Positions 14,850 to 24,201 are shown, numbered from the stretch's first letter. The stretch: DNA of 32,774 nucleotides from Clostridia bacterium (GCA_017623895.1 JAGAOB010000005.1:1-32774); one strand, 5' to 3'. Translations and numbers: made by a program. Notes: generated by a model not told the origin, from the sequence alone.

Positions 14850-16494
14850 ATTGATTCTTAAACAGAGACACCGCCACAACGGGAAGCGCCCAAATCAGAT
14901 GAAAGGCAAAGGGCCATACCCAGGACATCTGTCCCGGTGCGATAAGCAGGCCTGCCAGGGTGAGCAATAGTCCTCCTAAGATCGACAGCTGTTGGATGGC
15001 AATGCAGAGCTGGACGGTTTTGTACAGCTGCTTGCCGCGACGGATGGATTCCAGAATCCCCAACGCGTTTTGGGTGGAGATCATCACGGGCGGGGATTGA
15101 TCGTCCTCTAATTCCTCTCGGGTTTCTACCACGGATTCCGCTTCATCGGGGTCGGGAACCGAGATCTTTGTATGAGAAAGATCGTATTTGCGTTGAATCA
15201 TACTCTCGGAGATATTGCAATCCTTGGTGTCCACCAAAAGATGGAAATCGCCCCCCAGAAGCTCTGCCGACTTTTTCAGCTCGGGATCCTCGTTGTAGCG
15301 GCAGATGATGGTTGCGGCAATCTTTCCGTTGATGGTCAGATACATCAGCTGGACGCCCGCGGCGGTGAGCATTGCTTCCTTTTCGGGGCTCCACGGCTGA
15401 ATGTTATGGGACAAAAGCAGGTTGCGATTTCCAAAAAGCACGTTGTCGATGCTGATGGAAGCGACGATTCCGTAGTTTTTGATGACCCTCCATTGCAATA
15501 CCGTGGGCAGGCGCAGGGGAAGATCTTGGAATTTTTGCTGAAAGGCTTGCTCCAGGGGAGATTCGGAGAGCTTGAGCAACGCCGCCGTGTACGAGACGGC
15601 TTCCTTTGCCATCGCCTTGTTCCGAATATTGAAACTCAGAATTTCGTTGTTCTCGGGAGGGAACAGATCGGAATCCTTCACCAAAAGAGTGTCCGCCTCC
15701 TTGAGATGCTCAATGGAGTAATTCCCCATCAAGATGCTTCCCAATTTGCGGAGCCGCATCTGCATCGTGATATAGGGGAGCACAAAGGACATTTCTGCCG
15801 AGAAGCAGGCACAAATGCACAACAGCGCCAGCAGGGAAGGAAAGAAGGTTCCCTTGTGGATCACCGCCACGAGGATCGAAAGACCGATAACGGCCAGGGT
15901 GACCAAGGGGACGAACTGACGGTTTTTCTTTTCCGTGGGATCTCCGTCGTAGGATGTGCGTATTACGTTGGGAAAGTCTACGACGGGGTTTACGGAGCAG
16001 ACCTGACGGATGTATTTTTTGGAAAGGGAAAGGTCCGTCACCTGCAGGGCGTAGGTTTTTTTGTCTCGGATCAGGTCGAAATTTTTGACGATCTGTACCA
16101 CGTATAAATATTTCATCCCCATCGAAATGGCGATGGACAGATACAGCACCGCGCTGATAAAATGAGGGTCTGCGGGGGAGGGCGTTGCCATCATATAGAC
16201 GGCGTGGGCCGCCGATGCGATCAGCGCCAGGGCGTGGAAGCTGTCGGTGGAGGGGCGCAGCTTGAGAAAAGAGCGAATCCCGTGGGTGATCTCCTTGCTA
16301 CAGGCCGCCCAGATCAACCCTGTAAACAGCAGCTGAAGGATCGCCAGGGCGAGTTTCGGCAGGTTCAAGACGGTCAAAAGTCCGAAGACGGCGGCAATGC
16401 CCAGGCAGATTCCCGTTTTCAGCAGAATCTTGTCCCGCGCCGCTACGGCGGTATTATACTGTTCTTCAAAAAAAGCGATTTCTTGCTTATTCAT
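14848..16494 (-). CDS. Membrane protein resembling a catalytically dead P-type ATPase
   Basis: A 548-aa protein whose segments line up by eye with the order of a P1B-type ATPase. Helix pairs lie at about 25-65 and 85-135. Helices at 195-245 match the usual CPC region but read CICACFSAEM. GSILMGNYSIEHLKEADTLL (252-271) matches the GILIKG...LE...VDTVV lead-in to the phosphorylation site. SESPLE (310-315) stands where SEHPLA is expected. LFGNRNLL (353-360) is the nucleotide-domain GN-R motif. A C-terminal helix pair lies at 495-545. The catalytic motifs are not conserved: DKTGT is replaced by KDSDL (273-277), TGD by VDTKD, and the GDGxND loop is absent. So pumping is unlikely; a regulatory or structural role is inferred. 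Start: ATG at 16494 with AAAGGAG upstream, overlapping the rlmB stop (ATGA), rather than 16605. Confidence 0.75.
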   Translation of the reverse strand: MNKQEIAFFEEQYNTAVAARDKILLKTGICLGIAAVFGLLTVLNLPKLALAILQLLFTGLIWAACSKEITHGIRSFLKLRPSTDSFHALALIASAAHAVYMMATPSPADPHFISAVLYLSIAISMGMKYLYVVQIVKNFDLIRDKKTYALQVTDLSLSKKYIRQVCSVNPVVDFPNVIRTSYDGDPTEKKNRQFVPLVTLAVIGLSILVAVIHKGTFFPSLLALLCICACFSAEMSFVLPYITMQMRLRKLGSILMGNYSIEHLKEADTLLVKDSDLFPPENNEILSFNIRNKAMAKEAVSYTAALLKLSESPLEQAFQQKFQDLPLRLPTVLQWRVIKNYGIVASISIDNVLFGNRNLLLSHNIQPWSPEKEAMLTAAGVQLMYLTINGKIAATIICRYNEDPELKKSAELLGGDFHLLVDTKDCNISESMIQRKYDLSHTKISVPDPDEAESVVETREELEDDQSPPVMISTQNALGILESIRRGKQLYKTVQLCIAIQQLSILGGLLLTLAGLLIAPGQMSWVWPFAFHLIWALPVVAVSLFKNQ

Positions 16495-17279
16495 TTGGCG
16501 TTCTCCTTTTGTCGGAGGGATTCGTAGAGAATAACCGCACCTGCCACCGATACGTTCAAAGAGTCCAGGGGACCCTTCATCGGAATTTTGATGAGAAAGT
16601 CGCAATGCTCCCGAACCAAGCGGGAGATGCCTCTTCCCTCATCCCCCAAAACGAAGGCGCAGGGCCCCGTGAGGTCGGTATGATAAATGTCGGAGGAAGC
16701 ATTTCCGGCAGTTCCGTAGATCCAAATATTGTGTTTTTTCAGCAACTCCACCGTATCGGTGATGTTGGTCACGCGGGCAACCTTCATATATTCCGTTGCC
16801 CCTGCGGCGGATTTGATGAGGGTGGGGGTCATTCCGCAGGAATTGTGCTTGGGCAGAATGACGCCGTGGGCACCGCAGCAGCAAGCCGTCCGCAAAATGG
16901 CGCCTGCGTTGTGAGGGTCGGTCACACCGTCGAGAATGACGATACACGTAGGCTCTCCCCGTTCTTCGGCAACCTCCAAAATATCTTCCACCGTGGAATA
17001 CTCAAAGGGAGTAACGAAGGCAAGAACGCCCTGATGGCCTGCCGTTCCCGACAGCGCCTCGATACGGGTACGCTCCGCGTCCTGAACGGGGATTCCTTTT
17101 TTCCGTGCCATCGCAACGATTTTCAGGATCGAGCCCTCTCGTTCTCCCTTTGCCACGAGGATCTTGTCGACTGTCCGTCCCCCGCGCAACACCTCCATTA
17201 CGGGGTTGCGCCCCGTGACGATGTTTTCGGGCACTTCTTCTCTTTTGAAATTGGGTTTGCGGTGTTTTTGATCGTTCAT
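16491..17279 (-). CDS. rlmB: 23S rRNA 2'-O-methyltransferase (RlmB/TrmH family)
   Basis: SPOUT-class methyltransferase expected to 2'-O-methylate a guanosine of 23S rRNA using S-adenosylmethionine. An N-terminal substrate-binding domain (about residues 20-95: GRNPVMEVLRGGRTVDKILV) precedes the knotted catalytic domain. That domain carries ILDGVTDPHNAGAILRTA, FVLGDEGRGISRLV and SLNVSVAGAVILYE, the three SpoU motifs. Length of 262 aa is typical. Start: ATG at 17279 with GGAG six bases upstream. Its stop overlaps the next gene's ATG, so the pseudo-ATPase is translationally coupled to it. Exact target nucleotide is inferred from the family. Confidence 0.94.
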   Translation of the reverse strand: MNDQKHRKPNFKREEVPENIVTGRNPVMEVLRGGRTVDKILVAKGEREGSILKIVAMARKKGIPVQDAERTRIEALSGTAGHQGVLAFVTPFEYSTVEDILEVAEERGEPTCIVILDGVTDPHNAGAILRTACCCGAHGVILPKHNSCGMTPTLIKSAAGATEYMKVARVTNITDTVELLKKHNIWIYGTAGNASSDIYHTDLTGPCAFVLGDEGRGISRLVREHCDFLIKIPMKGPLDSLNVSVAGAVILYESLRQKENAK

Positions 17280-17299
17280 ATTCTTCTCCGTTGTGTGTC

Positions 17300-17857
17300 T
17301 TATTCTTCTGGTACGGGGTACGCAAAGGTGTTCAGATTCGGTTCGGGGACGTCATCGGTTTTGATGCAAAGCAGGGTCAGGGCACAGGTTCCGTCGGTCA
17401 TAATCTCTCCGTTCCGATAATGGAGGATCTTCCCGTTTGCCCCATCCGAGGGGACGATGGATCGGACCAGAGTGGCGGCGTTCAGATCGGAAAATACGAT
17501 GAGATAATCTCCTGCGGGCAGGGTTCGGAATTGCCACAATACCTTTTCGGTTAACGGGGAAAAGGATTCCTTCCGAACGGGCTTCCCCGAAAGGGTGGTG
17601 TCGTAATCCTTTTCCGCCTTATAAATCGATACGGTCCCTGAGGGGGATTCTCCCGTGATGGAAAAAATGATCTCCATTCCACCCAGAGGCGCGTTGGGGG
17701 ACAAGGCAACCGCTACGTGCTGTGCGGGGATCGTCGCGTCGGTTTCAGCGTCGCGGCGGGCAAGTTCTACCGTTCCCCAATCCGTCCCATCGGAAGCACA
17801 TCCGACCAACAGAAGCACGGTCATCAACAAGGAAAAGAAACAGATGATCTTTTTCAT
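17300..17857 (-). CDS. Small lipoprotein of unknown function
   Basis: A 185-aa exported lipoprotein with lipobox LVGC (Cys20) after a hydrophobic signal. The remainder is a compact beta-rich domain without motifs that I recognise. Start: ATG at 17857 with AAAGGA upstream. It lies 20 bp before rlmB on the same strand and is the first gene of that run; no clear promoter was found in the 73 bp separating it from the divergent oxidoreductase. Confidence 0.8.
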   Translation of the reverse strand: MKKIICFFSLLMTVLLLVGCASDGTDWGTVELARRDAETDATIPAQHVAVALSPNAPLGGMEIIFSITGESPSGTVSIYKAEKDYDTTLSGKPVRKESFSPLTEKVLWQFRTLPAGDYLIVFSDLNAATLVRSIVPSDGANGKILHYRNGEIMTDGTCALTLLCIKTDDVPEPNLNTFAYPVPEE

Positions 17858-17930
17858 AGGTGGTTCCTTTCTGAATAAAATCCGAAAAGGGGGGTGAGAA
17901 TGAAAGTGAAAAACGATAGGGGGAATCTAC

Positions 17931-19157
17931 GTGAAACAAAATCAAATTTGGGGAAGCGGGCTTTCGCCCTTCTTTGTCCCTGAGGATTTTTTGCCCTCCC
18001 ATCCGTCGGTGAAAGAGGATCTGGAGACGGAAATTTTGGTGATCGGCGGAGGGTTGAGCGGGCTTTTGTGTGCCTATGAGCTGTTAAAAGCCCAAAAAAA
18101 GGTTACGGTGGTCACCGCAAATACTATCGGGGACGGGGCGTGTCGGTTTTCTTCGGGGATAATGAGTGCCGACGGAGGACCCGATCTGCTTCGTCTGCGG
18201 GAGCTGATCGGACAGGAGCACGCCGTAGGCTGGTACCGACTTGCTGCGGCTGCGGTGGAGCAGATGGAAAAAATCGTAGAGGATACGGGAAGCAAATGTG
18301 ATTTTCGCCGTCGGGATCAGTTTTATTATACCGCATCCCCGCGGGAGGCTTCCGTTTTGCGGGAGGAGTATTATCTGCGTCGCCACATCGGCTTGGACTG
18401 TGAATGGCTGAACGAAGCCGAAGGTCGAGAATTATTTTCCTTTCCCTGTGGGGGCGGGATGATGATGAAGAACGGTGGCGGCGAGTTGAATGCGGTGAAG
18501 CTGTGCCGCGATTTGGGAGATTGGATTACCTTGCACGGTGGGTCTCTTTACGAGGGGAGTCGGGTGGACGTGATCGAATCCTGCGGCCCCGACGGCTTTT
18601 TGTGCCGCTGTTCAGGCAAAAAGATCCGAGCCAAAAGGGTGGTGGATGCCCGCGGGGGCGAGGTTCTTCTGAAGCGGCCTCAGTTGGGACAGAGGGTGAC
18701 GGTCTTTGTCGTGGTGACGCAGCCCGTTGCAGTGTTTCGCGGGTGGAAGGACGGATGTCTGATCAAAAATCACGACGAATTGTCTTATCTGCGGACCACG
18801 CCCGACGGCCGCATCCTTTTTGCAGGGCATCCAACCTCGGTGCTGACTCCTGAGGGTCGGTGGGGGAAGCTGGACGCGAACGCGTTGTGTCGGGTAAAAT
18901 ACAAAAATTTAGGAGCGGAATTGGAGGAAATGTTCATCGGACTTCCGCGGGCAAAGGTGGAATACGGCTTCACCCAGGGGTTGGTGCTTCCAAAAAAAGG
19001 GTTGCCTTACGTAGGAAAGGATGCCCAATGGAAAGACCTTTATTACCTTTACGCCTTTGGAGAAAGCGGCCTTGCGGGGGCCGTGTTGGGCGCGTCTTGG
19101 ATCCGCCGTATGGTATGCGGCGAAGGGGGGAACGTTCCCGAGTACCTGGCTCTGTAG
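17931..19157 (+). CDS. DAO-family FAD-dependent oxidoreductase
   Basis: A 408-aa flavoprotein. Residues 31-60 hold the dinucleotide-binding fold with VIGGGLSGLLCAYELL. The C-terminus has the second FAD-contact region typical of DadA/PuuB-like enzymes (LPYVGKDAQWKDLYYLYAFG, then GESGLAGAVLGASWIRRM). Members oxidise amines, D-amino acids or glycerol-3-phosphate; the substrate here cannot be told. No export signal is visible. The start is a GTG at 17931 with AGGGGG eight bases upstream; a nearby ATG at 17900 is in another frame. It is the only plus-strand gene between 10.3 and 31.7 kb. Its TAG stop falls inside the first copy of the 76-bp duplication that also contains the ysxC 3' end. Confidence 0.85.
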   Translation: MKQNQIWGSGLSPFFVPEDFLPSHPSVKEDLETEILVIGGGLSGLLCAYELLKAQKKVTVVTANTIGDGACRFSSGIMSADGGPDLLRLRELIGQEHAVGWYRLAAAAVEQMEKIVEDTGSKCDFRRRDQFYYTASPREASVLREEYYLRRHIGLDCEWLNEAEGRELFSFPCGGGMMMKNGGGELNAVKLCRDLGDWITLHGGSLYEGSRVDVIESCGPDGFLCRCSGKKIRAKRVVDARGGEVLLKRPQLGQRVTVFVVVTQPVAVFRGWKDGCLIKNHDELSYLRTTPDGRILFAGHPTSVLTPEGRWGKLDANALCRVKYKNLGAELEEMFIGLPRAKVEYGFTQGLVLPKKGLPYVGKDAQWKDLYYLYAFGESGLAGAVLGASWIRRMVCGEGGNVPEYLAL

Positions 19158-19298
19158 CTCAGTCTGCCTCCACCAGATCCGTAATGATCTGATGCAGCGC
19201 TTCCACGCCCGTTCCGTTGAGCTGACTCTGCAGCTCAGTCTGCCTCTACCAGGTCCGTAATGATCTGATGCAGCGCTTCCACGCCCGTTCCGTTGAGC
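19147..19298. repeat. 76-bp tandem duplication at the ysxC 3' end
   Basis: Segments 19147-19222 and 19223-19298 are adjacent copies differing at four positions by eye, with the last 45 or so bases identical. The inner copy encodes the final residues and stop of YsxC. The outer copy is a non-coding relic for YsxC but holds the stop codon of the converging oxidoreductase: TAG at 19155-19157, where the inner copy has CAG. Confidence 0.93.
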
Positions 19299-19819
19299 GA
19301 AGAAAAGGGAATGACATTGATTCCGAATCGTTCGGATAGCGCGTCGGCGTTTTTCTTCGCCTCGGTCTTGTTCAGCTTGTCCGCCTTGGTGGCGACCACG
19401 GTGAACAGCGTTTCCGATTCCATCAGCCAATCAAACATAATCTCGTCGTCCTTGGAGGGAGGATGCCGCAGGTCGACCAACAGCAGGATCAGGCGAATGT
19501 CTCTGCCTGCGTTGAAGTACCCCTCGGTCAGCTTCCCCCAGGCGGCTTGCTCGGATTTGGGACGCTTTGCAAAGCCGTAGCCCGGCAGGTCCACCAGATC
19601 GAACTTGCCGTCTACGTCGTAATAGTTCACGGAAATGGTCTTGCCCGGAGTTGAGGAAACGCGGGCGAGACTTTTTCGATTGAGAATTCTATTGATCAAG
19701 GAGGATTTTCCCACGTTCGATCGCCCCACCAAAACGATTTCGGGCTTTTGGGGGCGGTCGATCTTTTTTCCGTCAAAGTAGCTTGTGACGAATTGGGCGT
19801 TATTGAAATGGATCGCCAT
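19235..19819 (-). CDS. ysxC: Ribosome biogenesis GTP-binding protein YsxC/EngB
   Basis: A 194-aa GTPase required for 50S assembly in Firmicutes. G1 is GRSNVGKS (32-39), G2 the TPGKT segment at 57-61, G3 DLPG (77-80) and G4 TKAD. The C-terminus has FSSLNGTGVEAL. Start: ATG at 19819, four bases after the lon stop, so it is the last gene of the tig-clpP-clpX-lon run. The 3' end has been partly duplicated downstream without altering the reading frame. Confidence 0.97.
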   Translation of the reverse strand: MAIHFNNAQFVTSYFDGKKIDRPQKPEIVLVGRSNVGKSSLINRILNRKSLARVSSTPGKTISVNYYDVDGKFDLVDLPGYGFAKRPKSEQAAWGKLTEGYFNAGRDIRLILLLVDLRHPPSKDDEIMFDWLMESETLFTVVATKADKLNKTEAKKNADALSERFGINVIPFSSLNGTGVEALHQIITDLVEAD

Positions 19820-19823
19820 TGCG

Positions 19824-22172
19824 TTATTCCTCCGTCAGGGCGGATTTCAGCACGGTTTCAATGTGTTGGGCGGGGATAAATTCAATGGTTTCCTTTACCA
19901 CGGGGTCGATCTCGTCCAGGTCGGGGAGGTTGGCTGCGGGCAGAACGACCTTTTTGATGCCTGCCTTGTATGCCGCCATCGTTTTTTCCTTCAAGCCGCC
20001 GATGGGCAGGACCCGCCCGCGGAGGGTGATTTCGCCCGTCATTGCCACGGTGTGATCTACCTTTTTCCCCGTAAGCTCGCTGACCAGTGCCGTGGTGATG
20101 GTAACCCCTGCGGAGGGACCGTCCTTGGGTACTGCGCCTTCGGGAACGTGGATGTGAATATCCTTGTTTTTATAGAAATTGCCGTCAATGCCCAGCTGCT
20201 TTGCCTTGGATCGGATATAGCTGATGGCGGCGTTTGCCGATTCTTTCATTACGTCGCCCAGAGAACCCGTCAGCTGGATCTTTCCCGTGCCGTCCATAAC
20301 GGAGGCTTCCACGGGCATTACCTCGCCGCCCACGGCGGTGTAAGCAAGTCCTGTGACGATTCCCACCTGATCCTTTTGGGACAGAGGATCGTCCCGATAC
20401 TTACGGGGCCCCAAAAAGGCTTCCAAATTGGCGGGTTTGAATGTAATCTTCGTCTCTTCGGGATGCTCCGCCAGGTACTTCAGCGCCTTACGGCAGAGAG
20501 ACGCGATGGTACGCTCCAATACGCGCACGCCCGCCTCGCGGGTGTAGCTGCGGATCAGATCATTCAAGCCTGCGTCGGTGAATTTGCATTCCTTTGCCGT
20601 CAGTCCGTGCTTTTTCAACTGCTTGGGGATCAGATGCTCCTTGGCAATGTGAATTTTTTCCTCCTGGGTATAGGAGGAAAGCTCGATGACCTCCGTGCGG
20701 TCCAGCAGGGGACGGGGCATCGTGTCTTCGGTGTTTGCGGTCAGAATAAACAGCACGTTGGATAAATCAAAGGGAAGATCAAGGAAATGATCCTTGAAGG
20801 TTTTATTCTGTTCGGGGTCCAAAACCTCCAGTAGCGCCGAGGCGGGATCTCCCTTGTAATCGTTGCCGATCTTGTCCACCTCGTCCAACAGAATGACGGG
20901 ATTGACCGATCCTGCGTCCCGAATCGCCTCGATGATCTTTCCGGGCATCGACGCTACGTAGGTGCGCCGATGTCCCCGAATTTCCGCTTCGTCGTGAACG
21001 CCGCCCAAGGATACCCGAGCAAAGTTCCGACCCGTGGCGCGGGCAATGGATTGGGCAACGGAGGTTTTTCCCGTCCCCGGAGGGCCGACCAGACAAAGGA
21101 TCTGGCCGTTGTATTGAGGCATCTTTTTCAAGACTACCAAGGTCTCCAGGATTCGTTCCTTCACCTTAGAAAGTCCGTAATGATCCTGCTCCAGGATCCG
21201 ACGGGCCTCGGAAATTTCCACTTCTTCCTTCGTAAATTTTCCCCAAGGCAGGTCAAGGCATGTGTCCAGATAAATACGGGAGACGCCCGCTTCTTGTGCG
21301 CCGATGGGCATTTTCGCCAGCCGCTCCACTTCCTTGAGAAGCTTTTTCTTGACCTCGTCGGGGGCGGTGGATTTATTGATTTTGTCGGTGTATACGGCGA
21401 TTTCGTCGTCGGGGTCGTATTCTCCCAATTCCTCTTCCAAGGCGTGAATTTGTTCACGGATATAAAAATCCCGCTGATTCTTTGCAATGCGCTCCTTGGT
21501 GCGCTCTGCGATCTGACTTTCCAGATCGGCAATCTCCACCTCTCGCTCCAGAAGACCGAGCAGCTCGTGCATCCGTTCTTCGGGATCCAAACGCTCCAGC
21601 ACTCGTTGCTTGTCTTGATACTTCAAGAAGAGATTTTGGGTGATATAGTCGGCTAAAAATCCCAAATCGTCAATGGAGAGAACCTCCATAATCTGCTTTT
21701 GGGAGATGCTTTCCACGTATTGAGATAATTCCCCGTAGAGGCTTTGGGCCTGGCGTGCCAGCGCTTCCCGTTCCAGGGAGGCACCGATGGGGGCCAAGCA
21801 TTCGGGAATCAGAGAAACGGTGACGTTAAAATAACCGTTTTCCTTGTAGGGCAGGGAGATGGCCTGAGCGCGGCAAAGAACCTCCAGCATAATGCGAAGA
21901 TCCCCGTTTTGAGTCTTCATCATTTGCTTGACCTTTGCCACGGTGCCGTAGGAAAAAATTGCCTCGGCACGGGGCTCGTCCTCCGTCACGTCCATCTGGG
22001 CGGCAAGGAATATGTAGCGGTCCGACGCCAGCGCGGCGCTGACGGCAGAGGAAGAAATTTTACGGCCCACGTCGAGATGAACGGTTTGCTTGGGCAGGGC
22101 AATCAAATTCCGCAAGGGAAGCAGGGGCAGAGTTCGGATCTTTTGTTCAAAGACCGTGGAAATGTCGGGCAT
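19824..22172 (-). CDS. lon: ATP-dependent protease Lon
   Basis: Cytoplasmic AAA+ serine protease that degrades misfolded and regulatory proteins. The N-terminal substrate domain begins LPLLPLRNLIALP. A coiled region covers about residues 190-250. Walker A GPPGTGKT lies at 363-370, with Walker B VILLDEVDKI after it. The Ser-Lys dyad is Ser687 in PKDGPSAG and Lys728 in GGLKEK. Length 782 aa. I chose the ATG at 22172 because AAGGA precedes it; an in-frame ATG at 22190 adds six residues but has no ribosome binding site. It sits between clpX and ysxC, the standard order. No CtsR or CIRCE operator was seen. Confidence 0.97.
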   Translation of the reverse strand: MPDISTVFEQKIRTLPLLPLRNLIALPKQTVHLDVGRKISSSAVSAALASDRYIFLAAQMDVTEDEPRAEAIFSYGTVAKVKQMMKTQNGDLRIMLEVLCRAQAISLPYKENGYFNVTVSLIPECLAPIGASLEREALARQAQSLYGELSQYVESISQKQIMEVLSIDDLGFLADYITQNLFLKYQDKQRVLERLDPEERMHELLGLLEREVEIADLESQIAERTKERIAKNQRDFYIREQIHALEEELGEYDPDDEIAVYTDKINKSTAPDEVKKKLLKEVERLAKMPIGAQEAGVSRIYLDTCLDLPWGKFTKEEVEISEARRILEQDHYGLSKVKERILETLVVLKKMPQYNGQILCLVGPPGTGKTSVAQSIARATGRNFARVSLGGVHDEAEIRGHRRTYVASMPGKIIEAIRDAGSVNPVILLDEVDKIGNDYKGDPASALLEVLDPEQNKTFKDHFLDLPFDLSNVLFILTANTEDTMPRPLLDRTEVIELSSYTQEEKIHIAKEHLIPKQLKKHGLTAKECKFTDAGLNDLIRSYTREAGVRVLERTIASLCRKALKYLAEHPEETKITFKPANLEAFLGPRKYRDDPLSQKDQVGIVTGLAYTAVGGEVMPVEASVMDGTGKIQLTGSLGDVMKESANAAISYIRSKAKQLGIDGNFYKNKDIHIHVPEGAVPKDGPSAGVTITTALVSELTGKKVDHTVAMTGEITLRGRVLPIGGLKEKTMAAYKAGIKKVVLPAANLPDLDEIDPVVKETIEFIPAQHIETVLKSALTEE

Positions 22173-22224
22173 AATGGTTTTTTCCTTCATTTTTTCGTGA
22201 TTTCGTGTGTATTTTTCTTTCGAG

Positions 22225-22268
22225 AAAAAAGGGCAACGGCTCGAACCGCAAATTTGCGGTCCGAGTCG
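22225..22268 (-). terminator. Strong hairpin between clpX and lon, possible weak terminator
   Basis: A 16-bp perfect palindrome ACCGCAAATTTGCGGT (22245-22260) is extended by 7 bp (22237-22243 with 22262-22268) after one mismatch. On the minus strand it is followed by TTGCCC and then TTTTTT, so the T-tract is six bases away from the stem. It may attenuate clpX read-through into lon or stabilise the 3' end. Confidence 0.5.
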
Positions 22269-22274
22269 GTAAAA

Positions 22275-23528
22275 TCATTGTTCGGTTTGCTTGTGGGTGA
22301 TTTTCGGCTCTCCCGTTCCGCGGATGCAGTTTTTATCCACGGTAATGGAGGCGATGGTCTTGTCGGAGGGGGTGAGATACATAATTTTGGTCATCACCTT
22401 TTCCGCGATGGCCCGCAGTCCGCGGGCTCCTGTCTTGTGCTCCAACGCAAGGTCTGCAATAGCGTCAATGGCACCGTCGGTGAATTTCAAATCCACGCCG
22501 TCGAGGCGGAACAACTCCCGATACTGCTTGGTCAGGCAGTTTTTCGGCTCGGTCATAATCCGCACGAGGGCCTCCTTGTTCAGGGGCTCTACGTTCACGA
22601 TGACGGGAAGCCGCCCCACCAATTCGGGAATCAGACCGAACTTGACCAGGTCGTGAGCTTCGCATTGCTTCAGAAGCTTGCCTACGTCGTCGTCTCTCTT
22701 GCTTGTGACGTCGGAATTGAATCCGATGGCGGTGGTTTGGGTGCGCTTGCGGATCACGTCCTCCAGACCTGCGAAGGCGCCGCCGCAAATAAAGAGAATG
22801 TTTTTCGTATCAATGGGGATAAACTGCTGATTGGGGTGCTTGCGGCCCCCGTTGGGAGGAACGTTGGAGACGGTTCCCTCCAGGATCTTCAGCAACGCCT
22901 GTTGAACCCCTTCTCCCGAAACGTCACGGGTGATGGAGGGATTCTCGGATCGACGGGAGATCTTGTCGATTTCGTCGATATAAATGATCCCTCGTTCTGC
23001 GGACTTTACGTCGAAATCCGCCGCCTGGATGAGGCGAAGCAGAATGTTTTCCACATCCTCGCCCACATATCCCGCCTCGGTGAGGGTGGTCGCGTCGGCG
23101 ATGGCGAAGGGAACGTTCAGGGTTTTTGCCAACACCTGTGCAAGCAAGGTCTTTCCCGACCCCGTGGGACCGAGCAGTAAAACGTTGCTTTTTGCAAGCT
23201 CTACGTCTGCCTTGCTGTCCTGATTCAGGATGCGCTTGTAGTGATTATACACGGCAACGGAGAGGGCGATCTTTGCATCGTCCTGACCGATGACGTATTC
23301 GTCCAGCGCGGCCTTGATCTCTGCGGGAGTCTTCATCGTCAGCCGAAGCTTGTCGTCCTTCTTTTTCTGCTTCTTTTCGGTCAATGCCTGCAGATATTCC
23401 ACGCAGGCGTCCACGCAATCGTTGCAGATATAGGCGTTGGGCTCGATTCCCGCGATAAACATTTTATCTCCCGTGCAGGGTTGCCCACAAAAGGAGCAGG
23501 TGCGCGGGTCGTTGTGTTGATTAGCCAT
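22275..23528 (-). CDS. clpX: ATP-dependent Clp protease ATP-binding subunit ClpX
   Basis: AAA+ unfoldase that feeds substrates into ClpP. The N-terminal zinc-binding domain has Cys11, Cys14, Cys35 and Cys38. Walker A GPTGSGKT is at 120-127, Walker [11 protein letters not shown] follows, and an IGF loop for docking onto ClpP is present (AIGFNSD). Length 417 aa is normal. Start: ATG at 23528 with GAAAGGAA upstream. clpP lies 34 bp upstream on the same strand. Confidence 0.98.
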   Translation of the reverse strand: MANQHNDPRTCSFCGQPCTGDKMFIAGIEPNAYICNDCVDACVEYLQALTEKKQKKKDDKLRLTMKTPAEIKAALDEYVIGQDDAKIALSVAVYNHYKRILNQDSKADVELAKSNVLLLGPTGSGKTLLAQVLAKTLNVPFAIADATTLTEAGYVGEDVENILLRLIQAADFDVKSAERGIIYIDEIDKISRRSENPSITRDVSGEGVQQALLKILEGTVSNVPPNGGRKHPNQQFIPIDTKNILFICGGAFAGLEDVIRKRTQTTAIGFNSDVTSKRDDDVGKLLKQCEAHDLVKFGLIPELVGRLPVIVNVEPLNKEALVRIMTEPKNCLTKQYRELFRLDGVDLKFTDGAIDAIADLALEHKTGARGLRAIAEKVMTKIMYLTPSDKTIASITVDKNCIRGTGEPKITHKQTEQ

Positions 23529-23562
23529 TTGGGTTCCTTTCGGATGAAAGCGTTTTCAAGAA

Positions 23563-24156
23563 TTACCGATGGGCGATGACCTGATCGATCAATCCGTATT
23601 CCTTCGCCTGTTGGGCGGTCATAAAGTTATCCCGTTCGGTGTCTGCCTTGATGACGTCCAAGGGCTTTCCGGTGTTTTCTGCCAGAATCTGATTCAATTT
23701 ATCTTTGATGTCCAGAATCCGTTCTGCGTGAATCTTAATGTCCGTTGCCTGACCCTGGAATCCGCCGAGAGGCTGATGGATCATCACCTCGCTGTTGGGC
23801 AGAGCGTAACGCTTGCCCTTGGCACCTGCGGACAGAAGGAAGGCTCCCATACTTGCCGCCATTCCCACGCAGATGGTAGAAACGTCGCATTTGATATAAT
23901 TCATCGTGTCGTAGATGGCCATTCCTGCGGTGATGGATCCCCCGGGGCTGTTGATGTAAAGGCTGATATCCTTGTCGGGATCAACCGATTCCAAAAACAG
24001 CAATTGCGCAACCACCAGATTTGCGGTCACGTCGTTGACCTCATCCGCGAGAAAAACGATGCGGTCGTTGAGCAGACGGGAGTAAATATCGTAGGCCCGC
24101 TCTCCACGGGAGGTTTGTTCCACGACGGTGGGGACTAATGCGTTATTCGGCAACAT
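23563..24156 (-). CDS. clpP: ATP-dependent Clp protease proteolytic subunit ClpP
   Basis: Serine peptidase that forms the tetradecameric chamber used with ClpX. The catalytic triad is Ser102 (GMAASMGAF), His127 (MIHQP) and Asp176 (DTERDNF). The start chosen is the ATG at 24156 (197 aa), which has AAAGGAG at a good distance and gives the expected N-terminus [14 protein letters not shown]; the ATG at 24186 would add ten residues. clpX follows 34 bp later. The 133-bp gap to tig holds a strong hairpin without a T-tract and a small hairpin in the leader. Confidence 0.98.
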   Translation of the reverse strand: MLPNNALVPTVVEQTSRGERAYDIYSRLLNDRIVFLADEVNDVTANLVVAQLLFLESVDPDKDISLYINSPGGSITAGMAIYDTMNYIKCDVSTICVGMAASMGAFLLSAGAKGKRYALPNSEVMIHQPLGGFQGQATDIKIHAERILDIKDKLNQILAENTGKPLDVIKADTERDNFMTAQQAKEYGLIDQVIAHR

Positions 24157-24182
24157 AGCAATCTCTCCTTTGTGATATGTAT

Positions 24183-24201
24183 GCAAAACTCAACGTTTTG
24201 C
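24183..24201 (-). promoter_or_regulatory. Small hairpin in the clpP leader
   Basis: GCAAAAC (24183-24189) and GTTTTGC (24195-24201) form a perfect 7-bp stem with a 5-nt loop, just upstream of the clpP ribosome binding site. Function unknown. Confidence 0.35.

Noticed and set aside
16495..16605. 37-residue N-terminal extension of the P-type-ATPase-like protein
   Set aside because: It is rlmB coding sequence in another frame; the ATG at 16494 has AAAGGAG and overlaps the rlmB stop as in coupled genes.
22237..22268. Heat-shock operator (CIRCE or CtsR site) between clpX and lon
   Set aside because: The palindrome does not match TTAGCACTC-N9-GAGTGCTAA or the GGTCAAA repeat; a hairpin function fits better.
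21744..23180. 478-aa ORF on the plus strand opposite clpX and lon
   Set aside because: It is an antisense shadow of two well-conserved genes, and its protein resembles no family.
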